From assembly GCF_035317925.1 (NCBI RefSeq), contig NZ_DATHFV010000127.1:1-64000 (forward strand): a stretch of DNA of 64,000 nucleotides, written 5' to 3'. This document shows positions 26,005 through 34,788 of the stretch, piece by piece. The notes beneath the pieces were generated by a model. It was given only the letters and a program-made list of their open reading frames with translations, made no database searches and was not told the DNA's origin. The position numbers and the translations under genes are program-made. The stretch is from Sphingomonas_I sp035317925. Lineage in GTDB: Bacteria; Pseudomonadota; Alphaproteobacteria; Sphingomonadales; Sphingomonadaceae. Each line of letters starts with the position of its first letter. Within the stretch, counting starts at the first letter, position 1.

Positions 26005-27180
26005 GTGGTTCATCCGCTGAAGGGCATCAAGGTGCTGGAGCTGGCCCGGATCCTGGCGGGGCCGTGGGCCGGCCAGACGCTCGCCGATCTCGGCGCCGAT
26101 GTCGTCAAGGTCGAAAGCCCGGATGGCGACGACACGCGCGGCTGGGGCCCGCCCTTCGTTCCCGCCGACGACGGTGGCGATCTGTCGGCCGCCTATTTCC
26201 ACGCCGCCAATCGCGGCAAGAGATCGATCGTCGCCGATTTCACCACGGCGGAAGGCCGGGCGCTGGTCGAGAAACTGGCGGCATCGGCCGACGTCCTGAT
26301 CGAGAATTTCAAGCTGGGCGGCCTCGCAAAATACGGGCTCGATTACGCCGCTTTGTCGAAGATCAATCCGCGCCTGGTCTATTGCTCGATCACCGGCTTT
26401 GGCCAGGACGGCCCTTATGCCGCGCGCGCGGGCTATGATTTCCTGATCCAGGGCATGGCCGGCGCGATGTCGATCACCGGCGATCCGGGAGGCCCGCCGA
26501 CCAAGACCGGGTTTGCGATGGCCGATATCTTCTCGGGCCTCTACGCGACGATCGGCATTCTCGCCGCGCTCCGCCGCCGCGACGAGACGGGGGAGGGCGC
26601 CTGGATCGATTGCGCGCTGATGGACGTGCAGGTCGGCGTGCTCGCCAATCAGGCGCTCAATTATCTGGTGTCGGGCGTCGCGCCGACCCGGCTCGGCAAC
26701 GCGCATCCCAATATCGTGCCCTATGAGGTTTTCCCCGTCGCCGACGGCCACATCATCATCGCGGTCGGCAATGACGGCCAGTTCCGGCAATTGTGCGAGG
26801 CGGTCGGCGACGCAGCGATGGGGAACGATCCAGCTTTCGCGACCAACAAGCTGCGGGTCGAGCATCGCGCGACCCTGATCCCGCGCCTCTCCGCCGCCAC
26901 GCTGAAGATGTCGCGCGCCGATTTGCTCGCGAGGCTCGAGGAGGCGAAGGTGCCGGCCGGGCCGATCAACGATATCGCTGATGTGTTCGACGACGCGCAG
27001 GTCCGGCATCGCGCGATGCGGCTGGCTCTGGACGCGACGCGCGCGGCCGGCGGCACGATCCCCGGCGTGCGCACGCCGCTCACGATCGATGGCGTCGGGA
27101 TGGCACATGATCGCCCGTCGCCGGGCGTCGGTGAACATGGCGCGGATATATTGGCGGACCCGGCCTGGGTCAGCCCCTGA
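26005..27180 (+). CDS. CaiB/BaiF family (class III) CoA-transferase
   Basis: 391 residues starting at a GTG with MVHPLKGIKVLELARILAGP, the usual opening of class III CoA-transferases. GADVVKVESPDGDDTRGWGPP and the catalytic aspartate region MADIFSGLYA (Asp174) are present, and PAGPINDIADV is seen in the C-terminal part. These enzymes move CoA between carboxylic acids through an aspartyl-CoA intermediate. The acid pair is not determinable here. It is flanked by unrelated genes on both sides, so it is probably a single-gene unit. Confidence 0.9.
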   Translation: MVHPLKGIKVLELARILAGPWAGQTLADLGADVVKVESPDGDDTRGWGPPFVPADDGGDLSAAYFHAANRGKRSIVADFTTAEGRALVEKLAASADVLIENFKLGGLAKYGLDYAALSKINPRLVYCSITGFGQDGPYAARAGYDFLIQGMAGAMSITGDPGGPPTKTGFAMADIFSGLYATIGILAALRRRDETGEGAWIDCALMDVQVGVLANQALNYLVSGVAPTRLGNAHPNIVPYEVFPVADGHIIIAVGNDGQFRQLCEAVGDAAMGNDPAFATNKLRVEHRATLIPRLSAATLKMSRADLLARLEEAKVPAGPINDIADVFDDAQVRHRAMRLALDATRAAGGTIPGVRTPLTIDGVGMAHDRPSPGVGEHGADILADPAWVSP

Positions 27181-27209
27181 TCGTCGCGGCCTTCACGGCC
27201 GGTTAGGGC

Positions 27210-28592
27210 TCAGCCCTGATCCTCATAGGCGAATTGGAGGATGCCCCAGTGGCGGCCGCGCACGTGGATCGACGCGATCACCTGCTTGAGTAGAACCACG
27301 CCGCCACCCGCGACCTGGCGGCGATAGGCCTTGATGCAGAAGGGTTCCGAAATCAGGCACTGCTCGCGCGTGTCGGGGAAATCGAAGATCATGCCCTGGC
27401 GCGCATGCTCCAGATTCCAGTCGTCCTGGCCCGGCCGCTGCGGCTGCGCGCGCTCGGGCATGGCGACCGCGCCGAACGCGTTGCGATCGGTGAAGGTCAT
27501 GCCGAAGAAGCCCTTATAGGATCGCGCGGTTTCCTGATGCGGGCGCGCGGCGGCGACGATCAAAGCCTGCGCCGGATGCGTGTAGAGCGGCGGGCTGCTG
27601 CCGGGGATCTGGGCGTAGCGCGCGCTGAACAGATCGGCTTCGTTCAGCGCGCCGTGCGCGATCGCCTCTTCCAGCTTGTCCGACACGTCCTGCGCGGCGG
27701 CAAGGCCGAAGCGGATATAGGGCGTATCCGGAATCTCGGTGCCGCTCTCCGCGAAATATTGGAGCAGTTCGTTGGTGTCGTTGCTCACGCCGGTGACGCG
27801 ATCGGACAGGCGCTGCAGGCCGGTCGCATTGTCGGCCGAGGTCGCGCTCAGCGCGCCCAGACCGGCATGAACGTTGTCGACCGAGGCGACCATCGATCCG
27901 ATCCGGTCGGCGACCGAATCGCTGATGTCGGACAGACCGCGCATCAGCGAGCCGAGCCGTTCCACCAGCGTCTCGATATCCTGTGCGCCCTGGTGCGCCG
28001 AACGCGCCTTGGCCGTGCCGTCGTTGATCCGATGAAGCATGCGGTCGGCCTCGCCGGTCAGCGCGACGATCGAGGTCTCGATCGTCTGCGTGGCCTGCGC
28101 GGTTTCCTGCGCGAGTTTCTTGACCTCGCTCGCGACCACGGTGAAGCCGCGCCCGGCATCGCCCGCGCGGGCCGCTTCGATCGTGGCGTTGAGCGCGAGC
28201 AAATTGGTCTGGCTGGCGATATCGCGGATCGCACCGGTGACGCGCCCGACAGTGGCGAGCGCGTTGGTGAACGCCTCGAGGCCGGCATGGATGTGCGTGA
28301 CCTGGTCGATCAGCTCGAGCACGTTGGCGGTCGCGCCCGACAGGCGGCGGTTGGAATCGTCGATCACGCTGCGCGCGGCGGTCGCGTTTTCGCGCGCCTC
28401 CTGCGCTGCCTCGGCGACGTTCTGGCCGTTGTCGGACAGGCGGTCGGCCTCGCCCCGAATCGTCGCGATGGTCGATGCCTGTTCGGTGACGCGCGTCGCC
28501 AGTTCGGCGATGTCGGCCTGCAGATCGAGCGTGCGAATGCCGAGCTCGCCCGACATCTTCGCGGCTTTCATGATGGTCTGATTACTGGACAT
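27210..28592 (-). CDS. soluble methyl-accepting chemotaxis-type protein
   Basis: 460 residues from ATG at 28592; the longer frame upstream has no ribosome site. Residues up to about 300 are heptad-rich coiled coil with the MCP core near 165 (AARAGDAGRGFTVVASEVKK), matching the conserved CheA/CheW-binding hairpin. No transmembrane segment is seen, so it is cytoplasmic. The C-terminal 130 residues carry a separate domain, perhaps a sensor, containing YKGFFGMTFTDRNAFG and VRGRHWGILQFAY. No che or flagellar genes are in the window. It is divergent from the second TonB receptor. Confidence 0.85.
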   Translation of the reverse strand: MSSNQTIMKAAKMSGELGIRTLDLQADIAELATRVTEQASTIATIRGEADRLSDNGQNVAEAAQEARENATAARSVIDDSNRRLSGATANVLELIDQVTHIHAGLEAFTNALATVGRVTGAIRDIASQTNLLALNATIEAARAGDAGRGFTVVASEVKKLAQETAQATQTIETSIVALTGEADRMLHRINDGTAKARSAHQGAQDIETLVERLGSLMRGLSDISDSVADRIGSMVASVDNVHAGLGALSATSADNATGLQRLSDRVTGVSNDTNELLQYFAESGTEIPDTPYIRFGLAAAQDVSDKLEEAIAHGALNEADLFSARYAQIPGSSPPLYTHPAQALIVAAARPHQETARSYKGFFGMTFTDRNAFGAVAMPERAQPQRPGQDDWNLEHARQGMIFDFPDTREQCLISEPFCIKAYRRQVAGGGVVLLKQVIASIHVRGRHWGILQFAYEDQG

Positions 28593-28786
28593 GGATGGTC
28601 CTGGGGGAATGCCTCTTTGGGGCAAGTCATAGTCCGGGTTCGTTAACAGGCGTTTAGCAACGGTCGGCACGGCCGCTTCGCGTAACAATTTCGCGCGTCA
28701 CGAAACCGCAACGTCTCCGTCACCAAAATTGCATCGAGCCTCGGCTAGGCCCCGTTTTTCTTGCACCGCAGCAAACCGGGGACATC

Positions 28787-31369
28787 ATGGGCCGCACTCA
28801 CGTTTCGCTTCTCGCCCTCACCATTGCCAGCCTCGTACCGGCTGCGGCTTATGCCGCCGATCCGGCCGACGCGGTGCCTGCCGCCAGCGTCGACGCGGCA
28901 CCCGCGGTCGATGCGGCGGACGGCGGCGGCGATGCCGATATCATCGTGACGGGTACCAAGGTGACCCGCTCGGCCACCGCCATCTCGCAGGCGGAAATCC
29001 AGAAAATCCTGCCCGGCGTCTCGCCGCTGAAGGCGATCCAGACGCTTCCTGGCGTGCTCTACATCACGTCCGACCCCTGGGGGTACAACGAGCAGAACGC
29101 GCAGATCTTCATCCACGGCTTCAACTTCCAGCAGCTCGGCTACACGATGGACGGGGTGCCGCTGGGCGACCAGAGCTACGGTAATTATAACGGTCTCTCG
29201 CCCGAGCGCGCCGTGATCTCGGAGAATGTCGGGCGCGTGGTCGTGACCACCGGTGCCGGCGATCTCGCCACCGCGTCGAACAGCAATCTCGGCGGCACGA
29301 TCGAAACCTTCTCGGCCGATCCGTCGAAGCAATTGGGCGTCACCGCAAGCGAGACGGTCGGCAGTTTCGACACCTCGCGCACCTATGTGCGGATCGACAG
29401 CGGCACGTTTGGCGGCGACAATTCGGCCTATATCTCGGGCGCGCGCCAGCATGCCCGTGCCTGGGATTTCAATGGCAAGCAGGGCGGCTGGCAGGCCAAT
29501 GCCAAGTTCGTCCATGACGACAGCACCGGCAAGCTCACCCTCTTCTTCGACTATAACGACATGACCCAGCCGAATGAGGACGCCACTGTCTTCTTCAAGC
29601 CGTCCGCCGGCGGCACGGCCACCCCGGTCCAGCTTTACACGCCTTACACGAAGCCCTTCTTCTACCCGGATTTCGACGGGTACCGGAACACGTATCTGAG
29701 CGCGCTCGGCAATTCGCCCGCCAATGTCGGCAGCAATTACCGCAATTATTATTCGGATGCGCAGCGGACCGACTATCTCGGCTATGCGCGCTACGACGCG
29801 CATCTGTCGGATCGCATCACCTGGTCGACCACCGCTTATTTCCATCACAATGACGGCGCCGGCGTCGTCGCCGGCCCGCTCGGCCAGTCGATCACGACCG
29901 CGCAACCCTATCTCGATCCCAACTATGCGACGCTTCCGGCCAATTGCCGTTTCGGCGGCAACGCCAACGGCATCCGCCCGGCGGCCTGCACCGCGCTGAC
30001 CGATGCCCAGGCAGCAGCGGCCGGCGCCGCTTTGGTCAAGGCGACCGGCGGATCGGGCCTGATCACGCGCACCACCGAATATCGCATCAATCGCGAAGGC
30101 GTGATCTCGGCGCTCAACCTTGATCTCGGCAAGCACAAGATCGAGCTCGGCGGCTGGTACGAGCATAACAAAACGACCCAGTGGCGCCGCTGGTACGGTG
30201 TCGACGTCGCCAATCCGGCGTCGAGCACGCCCTATATCCGCCCGCTCGAGGTGGAGCCGCCCTTGTTCACCCAATATCAGGGCAATGCGAAGATCGAAGA
30301 GCTCCAGCTCCACATCCAGGATACCTGGCAGCCGTTCGAGCAGCTCACCATCCAGGGCGGTGTAAAAACCAGCGCGCAGTGGGCGACCGGCACGTTCCCG
30401 GTACAGCCGAAGCTCGGATCGCTGTCGGGTCTCACCGGCGGCTTGCCGCAAGGCACGATCAACACGCTGCGCTGGTTCCTGCCGGCAATCGGCGCGACCT
30501 ACGACTTCAACGGGCACGAACAGGTCTATTTCAACGTCCAGAAGAACCTGCGCCAATATCAGGCCTATCTCGCCGGCGGCGGCGGCCCCTGGTTCACCGG
30601 AAGCCAGACGGCGTTCGATGCCTTCCGCGATCAGGGCAAGCCGGAGAGCAGCTGGACCTATGAAGGCGGCCTGCGCACGCATCGCAGCTTCTCGAACGAC
30701 ATCTCGCTCGAAGCGCAGGTCAATTATTATCACGTCGTGTTCAACAATCGCCTGCTGGCAATCTCGACCAACCCCGGCGGCATCGCCGGCAGCGGCATCA
30801 CCGGCGGCACCTCGATCCTCGTCAATGTCGGCGATGTCCACACCGACGGCGTCGATGCGGCCTTCACGCTCCACTTCGGGCGCACCTTCTCGTTCTACAA
30901 TGCGGTCTCCTACAATCTGTCCAAATATCAGAGCGACTATTCGGCGGCGGCGACCGGCATCGGTGCCGCGACCGGCACCTGCATCGGCGGCCTCGTCGTC
31001 GTAGGCGGCGTCGTGCCGACCTGCGGCAAGCAGATCCCGGGCAGCCCCAAGTGGATGAACAAGTCGGTGGCGTCGCTCAATATCGGGCCGTTCGATGCGC
31101 AGCTGATCGGCGATTATGTCGGGCGGCGCTTCGCGACCTATGCCAACGACACCAGCGTAAAGTCCTATTTCCAGACGTCGCTGCGCATCGGCGCGGATCT
31201 GCCCACCGACTGGCTGCACATGCGCAAGGCCAATATCGCGCTCAACGTCACCAACCTCACCAAGGAATCGGGTTGGTCGACCATCTCGATCGGGTCGGCC
31301 ACCAACAGCTATTCGGCCTATCCGATCGCACCGCGCCAGTGGTTCCTGACCTTCTCGGTCGGCTTCTGA
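28787..31369 (+). CDS. TonB-dependent receptor, second copy
   Basis: 860 residues. Signal peptide MGRTHVSLLALTIASLVPAAAYA, then a plug with DADIIVTGTKVTRSATAISQ and a barrel ending in the aromatic VGF expected for outer-membrane insertion. It is unlike the first receptor in its N-terminus. Its stop is one base before the start of a glycerophosphodiesterase gene, so the two are one unit. That pairing suggests import of a glycerophosphodiester or a phosphate-containing ligand, an inference from context only. Confidence 0.92.
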   Translation: MGRTHVSLLALTIASLVPAAAYAADPADAVPAASVDAAPAVDAADGGGDADIIVTGTKVTRSATAISQAEIQKILPGVSPLKAIQTLPGVLYITSDPWGYNEQNAQIFIHGFNFQQLGYTMDGVPLGDQSYGNYNGLSPERAVISENVGRVVVTTGAGDLATASNSNLGGTIETFSADPSKQLGVTASETVGSFDTSRTYVRIDSGTFGGDNSAYISGARQHARAWDFNGKQGGWQANAKFVHDDSTGKLTLFFDYNDMTQPNEDATVFFKPSAGGTATPVQLYTPYTKPFFYPDFDGYRNTYLSALGNSPANVGSNYRNYYSDAQRTDYLGYARYDAHLSDRITWSTTAYFHHNDGAGVVAGPLGQSITTAQPYLDPNYATLPANCRFGGNANGIRPAACTALTDAQAAAAGAALVKATGGSGLITRTTEYRINREGVISALNLDLGKHKIELGGWYEHNKTTQWRRWYGVDVANPASSTPYIRPLEVEPPLFTQYQGNAKIEELQLHIQDTWQPFEQLTIQGGVKTSAQWATGTFPVQPKLGSLSGLTGGLPQGTINTLRWFLPAIGATYDFNGHEQVYFNVQKNLRQYQAYLAGGGGPWFTGSQTAFDAFRDQGKPESSWTYEGGLRTHRSFSNDISLEAQVNYYHVVFNNRLLAISTNPGGIAGSGITGGTSILVNVGDVHTDGVDAAFTLHFGRTFSFYNAVSYNLSKYQSDYSAAATGIGAATGTCIGGLVVVGGVVPTCGKQIPGSPKWMNKSVASLNIGPFDAQLIGDYVGRRFATYANDTSVKSYFQTSLRIGADLPTDWLHMRKANIALNVTNLTKESGWSTISIGSATNSYSAYPIAPRQWFLTFSVGF

Positions 31370-31370
31370 T

Positions 31371-32477
31371 ATGGCGTCTTTCAGCCGCAGGGAGGCGGTG
31401 CAGATCATGGGCGCGGCGGCGATTGCGGCGGGCGCCGGTGGCGCTCTCGCGGCGCCGCCCGCGCGCAAGGTGGAGGTGTTCGGGCATCGCGGCGCTTCCG
31501 CGCTGCGGCCCGAGCACACGCTTGCCTCCTATGCCAAGGCGATCGCGGACGGGGCCGACTATATCGAACCCGATCTGTGCGTGACCAGGGACGGCGTGCT
31601 GGTCGCCCGCCACGAGAACAACATCGTCCAGACGACCGACGTCGCGAAGCGTCCGGAATTTGCGTCGCGCAAGACGGTGAAGATGGTCGACGGCGAGCGC
31701 CAGGAGGGCTGGTTCACCGAGGATTTCACGCTCGCCGAACTGAAGACCTTGCGCGCGATCGAGCGGCTGCCCCAGCTGCGCCCGCAAAATGCGGCGATGG
31801 ACGGCCAGTTCGACGTGCCGACCTGGGAAGAGATTATCGATTTCACCGCCGCCGAATCCGCCGAACGCGGCCGCGCGGTCGGCCTCGTGCCCGAGATCAA
31901 GCATTCGACCTATTTCGCCAGCGTTGGCCTGCCGCCGGAGGACCGTTTCCTCGCGATCTTGGCGGCGCATGACTATACGCGCCGCTGCCCGCTTGAAATC
32001 CAGTCGTTCGAGATCGCCAACCTCAAATATCTGCGCTCGAAATTGGGGCGTCAGCCGCACATCCGCCTGATGCAATTGGTTGAGCCCGACGCGGGCAAAC
32101 CCGCCGACGTGGTCAAGGCCGGCAGCGGCCCCAGCTATGCCGAAATGGTGACGCCCGCCGGCCTCGCTGACGTCGCACGTTATGCCGATGTGATCGCCCC
32201 GCCGACCCGCGCGATCATTCCACTCGGGCCCGACAAGAATCTCGCCGCGCCAACCAGTTTGGTCGCGGATGCGCACAAGGCCGGTCTGCTCGTCCACATC
32301 TGGACCTTCCGCCCGGAAAACTACTTCCTTGCCGCCGATTTCCAGGATGCAAACGGCCCGGCCGCACGCAACGAAGCCGGCTCGATCGCGGAGATACAGG
32401 CCTATATCCGCACCGGAATCGACGGCTTCTTCAGCGACGATCCGGGGTTGGGGAAGAGGGCGCTGGCTACACTCTAA
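31371..32477 (+). CDS. glycerophosphodiester phosphodiesterase
   Basis: 368 residues with a Tat-like leader (FSRREAVQIMGAAAIAAGAGG), so probably periplasmic. The GDPD active site is visible: His39-Arg40 (FGHRGAS), Glu66 and Asp68 (YIEPDL) and His81 (ARHENN). It hydrolyses glycerophosphodiesters to glycerol-3-phosphate and an alcohol. It begins one base after the stop of the TonB receptor, so they are translationally coupled. A REP-like repeat pair follows within ten bases of its stop. Confidence 0.9.
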   Translation: MASFSRREAVQIMGAAAIAAGAGGALAAPPARKVEVFGHRGASALRPEHTLASYAKAIADGADYIEPDLCVTRDGVLVARHENNIVQTTDVAKRPEFASRKTVKMVDGERQEGWFTEDFTLAELKTLRAIERLPQLRPQNAAMDGQFDVPTWEEIIDFTAAESAERGRAVGLVPEIKHSTYFASVGLPPEDRFLAILAAHDYTRRCPLEIQSFEIANLKYLRSKLGRQPHIRLMQLVEPDAGKPADVVKAGSGPSYAEMVTPAGLADVARYADVIAPPTRAIIPLGPDKNLAAPTSLVADAHKAGLLVHIWTFRPENYFLAADFQDANGPAARNEAGSIAEIQAYIRTGIDGFFSDDPGLGKRALATL

Positions 32478-32484
32478 CCCAACT

Positions 32485-32567
32485 CGTCACCCCGGACTTG
32501 TTCCGGCATCCACCGGGAGGCTGCGCCTCGCCGCTGGGTGGACCCCGGAACAAGTCCGGGGTGACGG
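32485..32567. repeat. REP-like inverted pair 1
   Basis: Two hairpin units in opposite orientation, 32485-32517 (CGTCACCCCGGACTTGTTCC...) and 32536-32567 (reverse complement type ending GGGGTGACGG), separated by 18 bases. Each core has the inner stem CCGGA-CTTGT-TCCGG. The pair fills the space between two convergent genes and its last base abuts the stop codon of the phosphorylase gene. Confidence 0.85.
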
Positions 32568-33230
32568 CTAATCGGGGAAGGCCAGCCGCTCACCCATCAG
32601 CCGCGCACCACTGCGGAGCCCACGAAACCCCGCCGCGAATTGCGCCATCGTCTGCGTCACATCGCGCATCTGCGCCGGATCATCGGCCAGCGACTTCCGC
32701 ATCCGTGTCCGATCGAAACCGCCATCAGGCCGCATCGACACCGTGATGGCATGCGGCAGCAGATGATCGACTTCGTCCGAGATGATCCGCACGATCGCGA
32801 ACGGCAGGCCGTGCGCCAAAGCGACACGCGCCGCGACATGGCTTTCCATATCGACCGCGAGCGCATCGTGATTAAGCCCAAGCGCGCGCTTCTCGGCGAT
32901 GGTGTCGATCATCCGCCCGTCGGCGAAGAAGGCGCCGATCCGTGCACCGGGCAGGCGGCTCGCCAGCGCATCGCGCCAACCGGGGTGACACTCATGGTCG
33001 ATCGCGCCGGCGAGACGGCTGCCGACCACCCAGTCGCCGATCCTGAGCCCATCGGCGAGACCGCCGGTCAGGCCGTAACTGACGATGCCTGAGGCGCCAT
33101 TCGACGCCGCCTGATGCAACCTCGCTTCCAGCCGTTCGGCAACGCCGCCGCCGGCGATGGCCACCACGCCCGGCCCTTCGATCGTACGGACTTCGCGCGT
33201 GAAGCCCGTCGCGACGATGACCGGCTTCAC
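32568..33230 (-). CDS. phosphorylase-superfamily nucleosidase, hopanoid-associated HpnG-like
   Basis: 220 residues from GTG at 33230, which overlaps the stop of the upstream HAD gene (GTGA). The nucleoside phosphorylase pattern is visible (SYGLTGGLADGL, DMESHVAARVALAHG, RIISDEVD). HpnG-type proteins remove adenine from adenosylhopane, but no other hopanoid genes are here. Being last in the pentose-phosphate operon suggests another role or a moved hpnG, possibly in ribose-derived metabolites. The frame is open further upstream only by overlap. Confidence 0.68.
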   Translation of the reverse strand: MKPVIVATGFTREVRTIEGPGVVAIAGGGVAERLEARLHQAASNGASGIVSYGLTGGLADGLRIGDWVVGSRLAGAIDHECHPGWRDALASRLPGARIGAFFADGRMIDTIAEKRALGLNHDALAVDMESHVAARVALAHGLPFAIVRIISDEVDHLLPHAITVSMRPDGGFDRTRMRKSLADDPAQMRDVTQTMAQFAAGFRGLRSGARLMGERLAFPD

Positions 33231-33976
33231 GGCTTGAGGCAGGCGATCAGGCCGGTGACGACCGATTTGGTCTCGGCGACATCGCGCACGCGCACCGTGT
33301 CGAGCCCGAGCGTCTTCGCCGGATAATCGTTGCCGCCGGGAAAGATCGCGTCGCCGAGGAAGAGGATGTCGTCGAGTGCGACCCCCATCGTTTCGCTCAG
33401 ATGCTTGAGCCCATAGGCCTTGTCGACGCCCTTGCGCGTGATGTCGATCGAGGTCGATCCGCCGATATTGATCGACAGATCGGGCAGCATCCCCTGCAGG
33501 ATCGCCTGCAGTTTCTTGCGCTTCTCGTGGTCCGGATCCCATGTATCCTTCGCCTCAAGCGGCGCCTGCTGGCCGAGCGCGGAGAAGGTCACCTGGCTGC
33601 CGCGATCCTCGATCTGCTCGCCCCAGGTCTTCTCGCCGGCATAGCCCGCCTGCTCGACCGCGGTCTTGAGCGCGGTGCGGATCTTCTCGCTCTCTTCCGC
33701 CGTGAACAGATCGGCATAAAGCTGGTGCCAGGCTCCGTCCTGATGGCGGTAGAGCTTGGTGCCGGTGGTCGGCTGGATGATGAAATTGTCGAGCTTGGCA
33801 TAGCCCGGCATGCGGCTGACGACCTGCTTCTGGAATTGCGGCCAGTCCCCGCCCGAAATGATGTCGACCAGCGCGACATTGGTGAGTTTGGCGAGCAGAT
33901 CGGCCATCTCGTCGTCAAGCGGCTGCTTGCTCAAGGCGAGCGTGCCGTCGAGATCGAACGCGATCAGCTTTTTCAT
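33227..33976 (-). CDS. HAD-IIB hydrolase of the phosphomannomutase-like type
   Basis: 249 residues. HAD motif I is FDLDGTLA near 8-15, motif IV is LFLGDAIFPGGNDYPA, and IGGSTSIDITRKGVDKAYGL is the cap/core joint typical of eukaryote-type phosphomannomutases and related HAD-IIB phosphatases. It may dephosphorylate or isomerise a hexose phosphate. It overlaps both neighbours by four bases (ATGA at 33973-33976 and GTGA at 33227-33230), so it is translated as part of the zwf-gnd operon. Confidence 0.75.
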   Translation of the reverse strand: MKKLIAFDLDGTLALSKQPLDDEMADLLAKLTNVALVDIISGGDWPQFQKQVVSRMPGYAKLDNFIIQPTTGTKLYRHQDGAWHQLYADLFTAEESEKIRTALKTAVEQAGYAGEKTWGEQIEDRGSQVTFSALGQQAPLEAKDTWDPDHEKRKKLQAILQGMLPDLSINIGGSTSIDITRKGVDKAYGLKHLSETMGVALDDILFLGDAIFPGGNDYPAKTLGLDTVRVRDVAETKSVVTGLIACLKP

Positions 33977-34788
33977 GCCCTATCCTTCACCATCGGCAGC
34001 AGGATCGTGTCGATCGCATGCGCCACGCCATCTTCGTCATTGCTCGTCGAAATGTAAGCCGCTTTCGCCTTCACCGCGTCGGGTGCCTGGCCCATCGCGA
34101 TCGAAATGCCCGCGCGCCCGAACATCGGCACGTCGTTGAACTGATCGCCCAGCACCGCGACCTCCTTCAGGTCGATGCCCGCGATCCGTGCCAGCGTCGC
34201 CACGCCGTCGCCCTTGTTGGCGGTTGGATGGGTGAGATCGAGATAATAAGTCTGCGACATGCCGATCGTGGCGTCGCCGCCGATCGCCGCGCGCATCTGG
34301 TCCTGCAGATCGTGGAGCAACGCCGGATCGTCGCTGACCCAGGTGAGCTTGTCGACCTCGCCGAACAAGTGAGTCATGTCGGTCTCGACCGCCGGCTGCT
34401 GACCCGAAGCCAGCACTTCGTGCGGCACGTGCGGATTGGCCGGATCGACGATATGCCAGCGCCCCTCGGCGAAGATCCACGGCGTCGCGGCGGATTGGCC
34501 GGCGATGGCGAAGCTCGTCTCGACCACTTTTTTGTCGAGCGCGTGGCGTTCGAGGATCGACCCGTCGGGCGCGATGATCGTGCCGCCGTTGAACGCCGCG
34601 ATCGGCCCGGTCGGTTTCAGGGCCTCGACCAGGAAGGCTATGCCCGACGGCGGCCGCGCGCTGATGATCGTGAAAGGCACGCCTTTCGCCTGCAGCCGCG
34701 CGACCGCGTCGATCGTCGGCGGGGTCAGCTTCTTGGCGGTATTGACGAGCGTCCCGTCGACGTCGCTGATCACGAAGCGCAAAGTCAT
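33973..34788 (-). CDS. Cof-type HAD-IIB phosphatase
   Basis: 271 residues from ATG at 34788, which overlaps the zwf stop (ATGA). HAD motif I is ISDVDGTLV, motif II is TIISARPP, motif III is the NKGDGVATLA lysine and motif IV is VLGDQFNDVPMF. Cof-type enzymes dephosphorylate sugar phosphates and related metabolites. Two successive HAD genes after zwf suggest they remove side products of the pentose phosphate route, such as 4-phosphoerythronate-like compounds; that is inference. Confidence 0.82.
   Translation of the reverse strand: MTLRFVISDVDGTLVNTAKKLTPPTIDAVARLQAKGVPFTIISARPPSGIAFLVEALKPTGPIAAFNGGTIIAPDGSILERHALDKKVVETSFAIAGQSAATPWIFAEGRWHIVDPANPHVPHEVLASGQQPAVETDMTHLFGEVDKLTWVSDDPALLHDLQDQMRAAIGGDATIGMSQTYYLDLTHPTANKGDGVATLARIAGIDLKEVAVLGDQFNDVPMFGRAGISIAMGQAPDAVKAKAAYISTSNDEDGVAHAIDTILLPMVKDRA

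Noticed and set aside
27180..27215. Small hairpins between the CoA-transferase and chemotaxis genes as a terminator
   Set aside because: Stems are only four to six bases and no T-run follows on either strand.
28745..31519. 924-residue open frame on the - strand opposite the second TonB receptor
   Set aside because: It is antisense to a clear receptor gene with signal peptide and plug; its composition is that of a shadow frame.
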